A stretch of DNA of 8,831 nt from Lachnospiraceae bacterium (GCA_017416055.1 JAFQDI010000081.1:1-8831), one strand, 5' to 3'. Shown: positions 1 through 6,762, counted from the stretch's first letter. Numbers and translations are program-made. The notes: generated from the letters alone by a model not told the origin.

Positions 1-15
1 CCTCACGAGGCTTTC

Positions 16-420
16 ATGAAACGCTACTTTTCTTTTCTATTGGCCGTGCTGTCAGTTCTTCTCCTGTGCTCCTGCAGTTCCTCCCCAAAGGACGAGACCG
101 GAACCCCACTGGAATTTACCGTTGTCCCTGCCGACGAACTTCCGAAAGAATTGTTGCAAATCATTCAAACCAAGAAAGAGGCTGCCTTTTCTCTGACTTA
201 TACCGACGGCAATTTCCTCTATATTGTCATCGGCGCAGGCAAACAGCCCACCGGAGGATACTGCTACTCCATCCACGGACTTTGGCTGACCGAGAATTCT
301 ATTGTCATTGACACAGAACTATTAGGTCCTTCCGCTGAAGATCAAGCGCACAAGATTCCTTCTTACCCGTTCGTTGTCATCAAAACAGAGCACAGGGATG
401 AACCCGTCGTCTTTAAGTAA
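16..420 (+). CDS. PrcB-domain lipoprotein (small, exported)
   Basis: This 134-residue protein is predicted to be an exported lipoprotein. It begins MKRYFSF, followed by a hydrophobic stretch (about 7-17) and a lipobox LCSC with the lipidated cysteine at residue 20, then a Ser-rich linker. Residues about 60-133 look like the PrcB C-terminal domain: strands FSLTY and LYIVIGAG, the hallmark GKQPTGGY (75-82), and a late SYPFVVIK strand (116-123). The family is named for PrcB, a lipoprotein associated with the Treponema dentilisin protease complex. Its role in Clostridia is not established, and I see no protease gene beside it. The start follows an ACGAGG element at 5-10. The next gene, sipL-like, is 59 bases downstream on the same strand with no clear terminator between, so co-transcription is possible. 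The lipoprotein call is firm, the PrcB family call good, and the function unknown. Confidence 0.8.
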   Translation: MKRYFSFLLAVLSVLLLCSCSSSPKDETGTPLEFTVVPADELPKELLQIIQTKKEAAFSLTYTDGNFLYIVIGAGKQPTGGYCYSIHGLWLTENSIVIDTELLGPSAEDQAHKIPSYPFVVIKTEHRDEPVVFK

Positions 421-432
421 ACACATTCATTC

Positions 433-446
433 CCTGCAGACGCAGG
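433..446 (+). other. Small hairpin between lipoprotein gene and sipL-like gene
   Basis: A 5-bp inverted repeat, CCTGC / GCAGG with a 4-base loop, lies 12 bases after the lipoprotein stop codon. It is followed by TAAACC and not by a T-run, so it is unlikely to terminate transcription efficiently. It might modestly stabilise or attenuate the transcript, or have no function. Confidence 0.2.
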
Positions 447-479
447 TAAACCTATCACCCATATCATAAAGGAGGCAAT

Positions 480-2033
480 ATGGAATTAACCACGAAAATC
501 ATACATACCGCTACTGTCCGCGGGACTGCACTCACACAGATCACGTTGGATGACGATTTTATCGTGCCGGATGTGCAGCCGGATATTGATCATTTGATTG
601 CCGATCGGGGCAATCTGATCATCACTGATGTCCGCAAGACCCCGGGGAAAGCTGAGGTCAATGGTCAATTGGACTTTCAGGTTCTCTATCAGGCTCCCGG
701 TGGGCGACTTGCTGATCCATTGACCGATAAACTAACGTTTTCAGAACGAATCAACCTGGAAGGATTAGAAGAACGGGATTACTTGCAGGTAAAAGGAGAA
801 ATTGAAGATCTCTCCGTCGATATCATCAACTCCCGCAAAATCAGCGTGAAGGCAATCGTCCTGTTGACACTCACGGCGGAAAGTCTGGCTGACCACCATC
901 TTCCACTAGAGATCTCCGGGCCCGCAGCTGAAACCATCCGTGAGCCTTTGGAAATCACCCGACTCTCACTCCGCCACAAGGATACTTGCCGGGTGAAGGA
1001 TGAATTCGATCTACCCTCTTCTCTTCCGGTTATCGGTCAACTGCTGTGGACCGGCGGAAGTCTGCGGGGCGTTGAACTGTTGCCCGGCGATGGAAAACTG
1101 ACGTTGAAGGGTGAGCTGGAAATCTTTTGCCTCTACCGCGGTGAGGCCGATCACATCCCGATCCAATGGGTGGAAAAAGCGATTCCCATTCACCAAACGA
1201 TCGACCTGCCCTCCGCTTCGCAGGAAATGATCCCCTTTGGGGACATTCGGCTCGGCAGCTGTCTGATTCGCGCTGAGGCCGACTATGACAGCGAATTGCG
1301 CGTGATTACCACTGAAGCGGTGATTGATTTAGACATCAGGCTTTACGAGGAGGAACGGTTCTCTATCGTCACCGACCTGTACTCTCCCGAACTGGAGCTC
1401 ATACCGGAATATCATTTTGCCGACCTGGAAACTATCCTGACCCGCAACAGTGCAAATATCGAGGTCGGCGGAAAACTGAATGTGAAAACAGACGATCGCA
1501 TTCTTCAGATCATCCACACTGACGGTACGGTCAACCTGGACGAACAGCACTTGACCGACGATGGTATCGCGTTAGAGGGAACCCTCTCTGTGAGGGTGAT
1601 GCTTCTGACTGCCAACGATACTATGCCAATCCGATCAGTCACCGGTCTGCTCCCCTTCAGCTACACCATTGATGCGTCGGGAATTGACAACAACTGCCTC
1701 TATCAAATCAACCCCTCGCTGGAATTTTTGTCCGCCATGATGCTCGGCGGAAATGATCTGGAAATCAAAGCCGCTGTCCGCGCGGACACCCTCGTTCGCA
1801 GGCAGTTCACCTGTCCGCTGATCATTCGTGTGGAAGAGCACCCCTTTGATGAGGAAAAAATCCATCAGCTGCCGGGGCTCGTCGGTTACGTGGTTCAGCC
1901 GGGCGATACCCTTTGGAAATTGGCTAAGCGATTCCACGCTTCCGTCGACTCAATCCGGACGATAAATCAACTGAACAGTGACGAGCTAAAAGTCGGTCAG
2001 CGGCTACTGATCATGAAACAGAGCAAATTGTAA
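480..2033 (+). CDS. sipL: SipL-like spore coat morphogenesis protein (SPOCS/DUF3794 + LysM)
   Basis: This 517-residue protein has the architecture of SipL, the clostridial SpoIVA-interacting protein needed for coat assembly around the forespore. The N-terminal region (about 4-130) is a SPOCS/DUF3794 module with the typical VPDVQPDID motif (29-37) and the NSRKISVKAIV segment (117-127). Two further SPOCS-like stretches lie at about 175-290 and 319-450. The C-terminus (470-512) is a LysM domain opening YVVQPGDTLWKLA and closing VGQRLLIM. In C. difficile the SipL LysM domain mediates binding to SpoIVA; that is family knowledge, not seen here. No signal peptide or membrane segment is present, fitting action in the mother-cell cytoplasm at the forespore surface. 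The start follows an AAAGGAGG site at 468-475. Other SPOCS/LysM proteins exist in Clostridia, so orthology to SipL is likely but not proven. No sporulation-sigma promoter was convincing in the 59-base gap upstream. Confidence 0.85.
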   Translation: MELTTKIIHTATVRGTALTQITLDDDFIVPDVQPDIDHLIADRGNLIITDVRKTPGKAEVNGQLDFQVLYQAPGGRLADPLTDKLTFSERINLEGLEERDYLQVKGEIEDLSVDIINSRKISVKAIVLLTLTAESLADHHLPLEISGPAAETIREPLEITRLSLRHKDTCRVKDEFDLPSSLPVIGQLLWTGGSLRGVELLPGDGKLTLKGELEIFCLYRGEADHIPIQWVEKAIPIHQTIDLPSASQEMIPFGDIRLGSCLIRAEADYDSELRVITTEAVIDLDIRLYEEERFSIVTDLYSPELELIPEYHFADLETILTRNSANIEVGGKLNVKTDDRILQIIHTDGTVNLDEQHLTDDGIALEGTLSVRVMLLTANDTMPIRSVTGLLPFSYTIDASGIDNNCLYQINPSLEFLSAMMLGGNDLEIKAAVRADTLVRRQFTCPLIIRVEEHPFDEEKIHQLPGLVGYVVQPGDTLWKLAKRFHASVDSIRTINQLNSDELKVGQRLLIMKQSKL

Positions 2034-2045
2034 TTCTTTAGCGCA

Positions 2046-2082
2046 AAGCAAAAGGGCTGTCAGCGACAGCCCTTGATTGCTT
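2046..2082. terminator. Bidirectional intrinsic terminator between convergent genes
   Basis: A perfect 10-bp stem (2052-2061 with 2065-2074, loop AGC) is extended by a second arm, AAGCAA (2046-2051) pairing with TTGCTT (2077-2082) across a 2-base bulge. It sits 12 bases after the sipL-like stop and just after the stop of the minus-strand transglutaminase gene. Read on the minus strand the core stem is followed by TTTTGCTTT, a good U-rich tail. On the plus strand the tail (GATTGCTTATC) is weaker. One structure probably ends both transcripts. Confidence 0.8.
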
Positions 2083-2083
2083 A

Positions 2084-3688
2084 TCATGCATGATTCATTT
2101 TCTTTTTGTAAATCACCACACCGACAACGATGGCTGCTCCTGCCGCTGCCACTACTCCTGCCGCAATATAAATGATTGCATCGGAATCATTTCCGGTTGT
2201 GTTCGTTTCCGGATCTTCGGCTGTCGATTCCTCTACCGGTTCTGTCGGCTCTGACTCTGTCGCGGGTGCTTCCGTCGTCAGTTCCTCAAAACTTTCCGTT
2301 GTCGGCTCTTCTTCGGTCATCTCTGCCGTAGATTCTTCCGTCGATTCTTCTGCCGATGCCTCCTCGGTGGACTCCTCCTCAAGTGCCTCCGTTGTCGGCT
2401 CCTCGGGAGTTTCTTCCGCGGTCGGTTCCTCCTCAGTTACCTCAGTCGTTCCCTCTGTTTCACCTTCGGTCGGATGATCTTCTGTCGTCGGCTCTTTCGT
2501 GGGCTTCTGTGTGGAAGGTTCTGTGTTACCGGCTTCCGTTGTCGTTTCCTTCGTCGGAGCTTCCGTCGGACGAGGTGCAGTTGTCGGTGACTCGGTGGGC
2601 ACTTCTGTGGTAGCCTCGGTTGGCCTCTGCGTCGTAGCCTCCGTTGGTTCCTCCGTCGTAGCCTCGGTCGGCTCTTCCGTGGTGGCCTCGGTAGGACGAG
2701 GGGCTGTTGTGGGGGCTTCAGTCGGGCGAGGCGCGGTTGTAGGTGCCTCGGTAGGTTCTTCCGTAGGTGCCTCGGTCGGGCGAGGGGCGGTCGTCGGAGC
2801 CTCCGTGGGTCTTTCCGGCACCGGAATCGGATAGTTCGTCGCAGAAATCGGATAGGTCACACCGTCGGTGGGATGATTAAGATCAGGCGTATGTTCCGCA
2901 AAATCACCGGTTCCCTTTAGGAAGTAAGAATACTGAGACCTTCCCGCGTCCCAAGTGCTGTCCAGATTATAATATTTTCCATCAATCTTCACAATATTCC
3001 ATGCATGTCCCTGCCCCCTGCTGGTTCCGGAAATAATGCGGGTATCCAATCCTGCCGCATTGGCCATTCGATAAAACAGGTTCGCATAGCCCTGGCAGAC
3101 AGATGTTCCATTGATCAGTGCCGCGTACGCGGAATATTTCAGCGTGTATGCCTTGTTATCCAAATTCGTGTAGTCGTAGACGACATTCTCGCAAATGTAG
3201 TCATAAATCGCCTTTACTTTCTCATAGTCGCTTTTTCCGTTCAGACTCAGAGATGCCAACACTTCATTGACCTTTGTACCTAACTGTGCTTCCTGTGCGG
3301 CTGTCGTGTAGTAGATAAGTTGAAATGACAACGTACAGTCGACCGACGGACTGAGGCCATCATCCGAATACCCATATCCATATCGGAGTTCGCTTTCATG
3401 GAAATACAGATAATCTCCCTGGGTTCCCACGCCGGTGTGCCTGATCGCTTCGTTATAAATCTCCTGCACAATCGCCATGATCTCTCCCTCAGTCAAATGC
3501 TCTCTCGCTACGGGATAGGTGATGTTCACTTCCGCCTCCCGATTCTCCATCGCTTCCCGCACGAATGCCGCCGCCTGCTCCACACTGGTGCACTTCTCTG
3601 CTGCCGTGACCGGAACTGCCGGACAGAACAGCATGACGCACAGCATCATGACCACCGTAAGCATGCTCAAGTTCCTTTTCGTCTTCAT
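2084..3688 (-). CDS. Membrane-anchored transglutaminase-like surface protein with PT-rich stalk
   Basis: This 534-residue exported protein has four parts. Residues 1-30 form a signal peptide (basic start, hydrophobic core, likely cleavage near VTA/AE at 29-30). Residues about 31-285 contain a transglutaminase-core domain with a visible triad: Cys198 in GTSVCQGYA, His228 in GHAWNIV and Asp243 in NLDSTWD. Residues about 290-500 are a low-complexity stalk rich in Pro, Thr and Glu, including four APRPTEA(P/T)T units (from 301, 319, 329 and 371). Residues 504-527 are a hydrophobic helix followed by KKK and a short tail, so the C-terminus is a membrane stop-transfer anchor and not an LPXTG sortase signal. 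The family includes bacterial cysteine proteases and cross-linkers acting on peptides, so substrate and reaction cannot be fixed; with an intact triad it is probably active. The start has a strong AAGGAGGAG site at 3694-3702. The gene ends in tandem stops (TGA TAA). It stands alone on this strand within the window. Confidence 0.85.
   Translation of the reverse strand: MKTKRNLSMLTVVMMLCVMLFCPAVPVTAAEKCTSVEQAAAFVREAMENREAEVNITYPVAREHLTEGEIMAIVQEIYNEAIRHTGVGTQGDYLYFHESELRYGYGYSDDGLSPSVDCTLSFQLIYYTTAAQEAQLGTKVNEVLASLSLNGKSDYEKVKAIYDYICENVVYDYTNLDNKAYTLKYSAYAALINGTSVCQGYANLFYRMANAAGLDTRIISGTSRGQGHAWNIVKIDGKYYNLDSTWDAGRSQYSYFLKGTGDFAEHTPDLNHPTDGVTYPISATNYPIPVPERPTEAPTTAPRPTEAPTEEPTEAPTTAPRPTEAPTTAPRPTEATTEEPTEATTEEPTEATTQRPTEATTEVPTESPTTAPRPTEAPTKETTTEAGNTEPSTQKPTKEPTTEDHPTEGETEGTTEVTEEEPTAEETPEEPTTEALEEESTEEASAEESTEESTAEMTEEEPTTESFEELTTEAPATESEPTEPVEESTAEDPETNTTGNDSDAIIYIAAGVVAAAGAAIVVGVVIYKKKMNHA
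2190..2818 (-). repeat. Low-complexity Pro/Thr/Glu-coding repeat region
   Basis: This stretch encodes residues about 291-500 of the transglutaminase-like protein. The part nearest the catalytic domain (about 2540-2815) is a degenerate tandem array of short PTE-based units such as PTEAPT, PTEATTEE and APRPTEAPT. Towards the anchor it changes to Glu/Thr/Ser-rich sequence. On the DNA the plus strand is full of tcggt/tccgt and gcctc words. Such arrays often vary in length between strains through slippage or recombination. The open plus-strand frames here are artefacts of this composition. Confidence 0.85.
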
Positions 3689-3732
3689 TACATCTCCTCC
3701 TTCTTAGAGTCACATTCTGACCGCTATGGCAT

Positions 3733-3741
3733 ATATTATCA
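3733..3741 (-). promoter_or_regulatory. Possible extended -10 element for the transglutaminase gene
   Basis: On the minus strand TGA-TAATAT forms an extended -10-like element 44 bases before the start codon, inside an AT-rich patch with an overlapping TATGAT. No -35 hexamer is at the usual spacing; the only TTG-type word (TTGTCG) is too close. The gene's true promoter may be this weak one or one recognised by an alternative sigma factor. Confidence 0.25.
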
Positions 3742-3863
3742 TAGATGACCGACAACATTCGCACCGTCGCCTCTCTCACGCTTCTCCCTCTGACTTGCCA
3801 ATGAAGGAAAATCCGCGGTTTCCTCCTCGCACGGTGCTTCTTATAAATCGGGCTCATGATGTC

Positions 3864-3879
3864 GGCGAACCGCTTCGCC
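3864..3879. repeat. Short inverted repeat (GC-rich tetraloop hairpin)
   Basis: GGCGAA (3864-3869) and TTCGCC (3874-3879) are perfectly complementary around a 4-base CCGC loop. No T-run follows on either strand, so it is not a typical terminator. It could be a protein binding site, part of a structured transcript, or chance in a GC-rich patch. Confidence 0.3.
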
Positions 3880-3945
3880 TCGGATTCGGGCCCGCCTACA
3901 TATCCGTTCCCAATCGCTCTCTTCGTTTTGTCGATGAGGATTTCC

Positions 3946-3978
3946 TTCTCTTTCTATCGTACTGCTAAAGAAAGAGAA
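3946..3978. repeat. 10-bp inverted repeat upstream of the dnaX promoter
   Basis: TTCTCTTTCT (3946-3955) and AGAAAGAGAA (3969-3978) form a perfect 10-bp stem with a 13-base loop. The arms are strictly pyrimidine and purine. The repeat ends 59 bases before the -35 of the dnaX promoter. On the plus strand a TTTTT run begins 9 bases after the stem, so weak termination of upstream transcription is possible. An operator for a dimeric regulator is the other reading. Confidence 0.45.
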
Positions 3979-4037
3979 ATACAATCCTTTTTCTGCTTTT
4001 TCCATGAAATTCCCCCTGTTTTATGTGAAAATTTAGC

Positions 4038-4066
4038 TTGTAAGCAACCGACACCTAGGTTATAAT
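4038..4066 (+). promoter_or_regulatory. Sigma-A-type promoter of the dnaX operon
   Basis: A TTGTAA -35 (4038-4043) is separated by exactly 17 bases from a perfect TATAAT -10 (4061-4066). Transcription would start near 4073, leaving a leader of about 29 bases before the dnaX ATG. The leader carries the CGGAGG ribosome binding site at 4090-4095. Spacing, -10 quality and position all agree with a housekeeping promoter. Confidence 0.85.
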
Positions 4067-4101
4067 TAGAAGATGAGTATTGATACTTTCGGAGGTTTAC
4101 C

Positions 4102-5742
4102 ATGTCCTACACCGCACTCTACCGCAAATGGCGTCCTTCCGGCTTTGACGATGTCAAAGGCCAGGACCATATTGTTGCGGCACTGAAAAACCAAATTATC
4201 TCAAACCGTATCGGACATGCCTATCTGTTCACCGGCACCCGCGGTACCGGAAAGACCTCCGTTGCAAAGATTTTTGCGAAGGCAGTGAACTGCGAGCATC
4301 CTGTGAACGGAAGTCCCTGCCACACCTGTGCGACCTGTCGGGCGATTGCCGCAGGTGCTTCGCTCAATGTTTCCGAGATTGATGCCGCTTCCAACAACGG
4401 CGTTGACAATATCCGTGAGATCCGCGAGGAGGTACAGTACTCTCCCGCCGAGGGCAAATACCGTGTCTACATCATCGACGAGGTTCACATGCTCTCCACC
4501 GGTGCGTTCAATGCACTCTTAAAGACTCTGGAGGAACCACCCGCCTACGTGATCTTTATTTTGGCGACCACTGAGGTACACAAGATCCCGATCACCGTTC
4601 TCTCCCGCTGCCAGCGGTACGATTTCCGCCGCATTGAGGGCGAAACTATCGTAGAGCGCCTCTCGGAAATGGCGCTGGGCGAGGATATCGACGTGACCGA
4701 TCAGGCACTTCGCTACATCGCAAGGAAGGGTGACGGCTCCATGCGAGATTCTATCAGCCTCTTCGATCAGTGCATCGCCTTTTTCTACGGCGAGCAGCTG
4801 ACCTACGAGAAGGTTTTAGATGTTCTCGGTGCTGTGGACAATGAGATCTTCAGTTCATTCTTCAGTCATTTGGTGTCCGGCGATACCGCAGCGTGCATCG
4901 GGATGATCGATGAATTGCTCCTGCAGGGCCGGGAGTTGGGCCAGTTTGTCACCGACTTTATCTGGTATCTGCGAAATCTATTGCTGGTGATGACCTCTGA
5001 CGTGACAGCCGATGTGCTGGATATGACTGAGGAAGGCCTTAATCAGCTGCGCAATGAGGCTCAGCAGCTAAATATGAATCAGCTGATGCGCTACATCCGT
5101 GTACTGTCCGAACTGTCAAATCAGATGCGCTACGCTTCCTCCAAACGTGTTCTTTTGGAATTGGCGATTATCCGATTGGCTCATCCGGAAATGGAGCAGA
5201 CCCCGGATGCGGTTTTACAGCGGCTGAACACATTGGAAGATCAGATAAAGCAGGGAGTTCCGGTAAATTATACCGTCTCCGCACCGAGCGGTCCCGTTGC
5301 TGCGCAAAGCACCCCCGTGGTTCCTGCAGCCGGCACCGATACTCAGGTTGTTTCCACACAGCCCTCCAAAGAGGCTTCGCCTTCCAAGCTCGTGGTTCTT
5401 CCCAAGTCCACGCTGGAAGACTTCCGCAAAATCTCCGACAACTGGAGCCAGATTCTCCGCGGAGTCGGCGGTATGGCACGGGCACTCTTCGCCAATGCGC
5501 GTCCGCATTACCTCGGCGAGGGACGGGTGGAACTCGTCTTTACCGACACGTTCCAGTACGACGCTGCGCTTCAGGGTGCGGATAAACTCAAGCTGCTTCA
5601 CGATTTCGTGTCGGAAAATTATCAGATCGATGCCACCTTCACCGCACGTCTGTCCAGGGGCAACGAACCGGTGGTAGAATATTTGTCAAAAGAAGATCTG
5701 AGTGCAAAGTTTAATATAGACATTGTCTTTGAAAACGATTAA
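4102..5742 (+). CDS. dnaX: DNA polymerase III subunit gamma/tau (clamp loader)
   Basis: DnaX is the ATPase core of the clamp loader that places the beta sliding clamp on primed DNA and ties it to the polymerase. The 546-residue protein opens with the family signature ALYRKWRPSGFDDVKGQ. It has Walker A GTRGTGKTS (45-53), a four-cysteine zinc site (Cys64, 73, 76, 79), Walker B VYIIDEVHM (122-130), sensor 1 ILATTEVHK (153-161) and the SRC motif with the arginine finger (168-170). AAA+ domains I-II end near 240 and the helical collar domain III runs to about 365. A Pro/Ser/Val-rich linker (about 390-430) leads to a C-terminal domain (about 435-546) of the tau type found in Firmicutes. I did not notice an E. 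coli-type A-AAA-AAG slippage site, so a separate gamma product by that route is not indicated. It is the first gene of the operon, 54 bases before ybaB, with a CGGAGG site six bases before its ATG. Confidence 0.97.
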   Translation: MSYTALYRKWRPSGFDDVKGQDHIVAALKNQIISNRIGHAYLFTGTRGTGKTSVAKIFAKAVNCEHPVNGSPCHTCATCRAIAAGASLNVSEIDAASNNGVDNIREIREEVQYSPAEGKYRVYIIDEVHMLSTGAFNALLKTLEEPPAYVIFILATTEVHKIPITVLSRCQRYDFRRIEGETIVERLSEMALGEDIDVTDQALRYIARKGDGSMRDSISLFDQCIAFFYGEQLTYEKVLDVLGAVDNEIFSSFFSHLVSGDTAACIGMIDELLLQGRELGQFVTDFIWYLRNLLLVMTSDVTADVLDMTEEGLNQLRNEAQQLNMNQLMRYIRVLSELSNQMRYASSKRVLLELAIIRLAHPEMEQTPDAVLQRLNTLEDQIKQGVPVNYTVSAPSGPVAAQSTPVVPAAGTDTQVVSTQPSKEASPSKLVVLPKSTLEDFRKISDNWSQILRGVGGMARALFANARPHYLGEGRVELVFTDTFQYDAALQGADKLKLLHDFVSENYQIDATFTARLSRGNEPVVEYLSKEDLSAKFNIDIVFEND

Positions 5743-5796
5743 AATAGCGATGAGCAAGAATAACTTAACAGATTATCTATAAAGGAGGATTTACCC

Positions 5797-6141
5797 ATGG
5801 CTAAACGTGGTGGTTACCCGGGCGGAATGATGCCCGGCAATATGAACAATCTGATGAAGCAGGCACAGCGCATGCAGCGTCAGATGGAGGAACAGCAGAA
5901 AACACTGGAGACGAAGGAGTACACTGCTGCCGCCGGCGGCGGCGCGGTTGAGGTGACCGTTTCCGGTAAGAAAGAGCTTCTCTCTGTAAAGCTCTCTGCA
6001 GATGTAGTGGATCCCGATGATATCGAGATGCTGCAGGATCTGATTTTGGCAGCGACCAACGAGGCTCTGCGCCAGGCTGAGGCTGATTCTGAGGCGATGA
6101 TGGCTAAACTGTCCGGCGGTATGGGAGGATTTCCGTTCTGA
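5797..6141 (+). CDS. YbaB/EbfC family nucleoid-associated protein
   Basis: This 114-residue protein belongs to the YbaB/EbfC family of small dimeric DNA-binding proteins that coat the nucleoid. Features are the Gly/Met-rich start (MAKRGGYPGGMMPGNM), a helix with MNNLMKQAQRMQRQMEE (16-32), the conserved strand pair around GGGAVEVTVSGK (47-58) and LLSVKLSADVVDPDD (61-75), and a C-terminal helix (76-105) ending in a Gly/Met/Phe tail. Length is normal for the family. The strong AAAGGAGG site at 5781-5788 fixes the start. It sits in the usual place between dnaX and recR, and its stop overlaps the recR start by one base (TGATG), which suggests translational coupling. Family members have been linked to recombination and repair through this neighbourhood; the exact role is not settled. 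Confidence 0.95.
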   Translation: MAKRGGYPGGMMPGNMNNLMKQAQRMQRQMEEQQKTLETKEYTAAAGGGAVEVTVSGKKELLSVKLSADVVDPDDIEMLQDLILAATNEALRQAEADSEAMMAKLSGGMGGFPF

Positions 6142-6740
6142 TGGATTACTACGGAAGCAGACTTTCTGTCCTGATTGAAGAATTGTCCCGCCTTCCCGGC
6201 ATCGGCGCGAAGACTGCTCAGCGGTTGGCCTTTCACATTGTAAACATGCCTACCGAGCAGGTGGAGCGGCTGGCTTCGGCTATGACCGACGCGCGGACAA
6301 ATATCCACTATTGCCGGCAATGCTTTACGCTGACTGACGAGGACGTCTGCCCTATTTGCCGGGACGAAAAGCGCGATAAACATACGATTATGGTGGTAGA
6401 AAATCCCCGCGATCTGGCTGCCTACGAGAAGGTGGGCAAGTACAATGGTGTTTACCATGTTCTGCATGGCGCCATTGACCCTGAGCTTGGCCGCGGCCCC
6501 GGAGATATTCGCCTCAAAGAGCTGATGATTCGTCTTCAGCAGGAGGATGTGTCCGAGGTGATCATCGCCACCAACTCCAGTCTTCCCGGTGAGGTCACTG
6601 CGATGTACATCAGCAAGCTGATCAAGCCTACGGGCATTCGCGTGAGCCGGATCGCCAGCGGTGTTCCGGTGGGAGGCGATCTGGAATACATTGACGAAGT
6701 CACTCTCCTGCGCGCCTTGGAAGGACGAGTGGAACTGTAA
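6141..6740 (+). CDS. recR: Recombination mediator RecR
   Basis: RecR works with RecO (and RecF) to load RecA on gapped DNA coated with single-strand binding protein. The 199-residue protein has the normal length. It carries an N-terminal helix-hairpin-helix (LPGIGAKTAQRLA, 18-30), a zinc finger with Cys58, Cys61, Cys70 and Cys73, and a TOPRIM domain (about 81-175) starting TIMVVENPRD with Glu87 in the conserved acidic position. The C-terminal Walker-B-like motif GVPVGGDLEYID (174-185) is present, and the protein ends EGRVEL. The ATG overlaps the ybaB stop by one base; a GGGAGG at 6123-6128 within ybaB lies 12 bases upstream, slightly far, so coupling to ybaB translation probably helps initiation. 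The TPR gene follows after 27 bases with no terminator. Confidence 0.97.
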   Translation: MDYYGSRLSVLIEELSRLPGIGAKTAQRLAFHIVNMPTEQVERLASAMTDARTNIHYCRQCFTLTDEDVCPICRDEKRDKHTIMVVENPRDLAAYEKVGKYNGVYHVLHGAIDPELGRGPGDIRLKELMIRLQQEDVSEVIIATNSSLPGEVTAMYISKLIKPTGIRVSRIASGVPVGGDLEYIDEVTLLRALEGRVEL

Positions 6741-6754
6741 CGAAAAGAAAATAC

Positions 6755-6762
6755 GAGGGAGA
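6755..6762 (+). promoter_or_regulatory. Ribosome binding site selecting a GTG start
   Basis: GAGGGAGA lies five bases before GTG at 6768. The first in-frame ATG (6804) has only A-rich sequence before it and no Shine-Dalgarno, so the GTG is preferred. Starting there also keeps a full first helix (DKYEFNIKIDKMKKAVER). Confidence 0.75.

Larger units (their letters stand above)
3689..4101. other. Divergent intergenic region, about 410 bases, no convincing gene
   Basis: This spacer lies between the start codons of the minus-strand transglutaminase gene and plus-strand dnaX. It holds the Shine-Dalgarno of each gene, a good dnaX promoter (4038-4066), a weak promoter-like element for the leftward gene, and two inverted repeats (3864-3879 and 3946-3978). 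In many Firmicutes the SRP RNA gene lies just upstream of dnaX, so I looked for its conserved GGAAGCAGC-type apical motif on both strands and did not see it. No tRNA cloverleaf was recognised. A short minus-strand frame (about 3760-3930) translates to a non-repetitive, basic peptide, but it has no good start signal and runs into the transglutaminase gene in another frame. I do not call it a gene. Confidence 0.6.

Noticed and set aside
460..468. CATATCATA, matching the SigK-type -10 pattern CATANNNTA, just before the sipL-like gene
   Set aside because: Transcription from it would start inside or after the AAAGGAGG site at 468-475, removing the ribosome binding site. No matching -35 context was seen.
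2172..2834. Plus-strand frames encoding Ser/Val/Gly-rich repeats (2172-2477 and 2499-2834)
   Set aside because: They are antisense to the Pro/Thr/Glu stalk of the transglutaminase-like gene and have no start signals or domain content.
3489..3857. Minus-strand frame of 122 codons running from the spacer into the transglutaminase gene
   Set aside because: Its second half is an out-of-frame reading of the signal-peptide region of a well-supported gene. There is no Shine-Dalgarno before its ATG and no recognised family. Only the spacer part is kept, as a low-interest observation.
3726..4065. Two overlapping short plus-strand frames in the spacer upstream of dnaX (3726-3968 and 3856-4065)
   Set aside because: Neither has a ribosome binding site or family resemblance, and the second overlaps the dnaX promoter.
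4102..5742. Programmed frameshift producing a short gamma form of DnaX
   Set aside because: I noticed no A-AAA-AAG-type slippery heptamer with a following stem near the domain III/IV boundary, so there is no sequence support for the E. coli mechanism.
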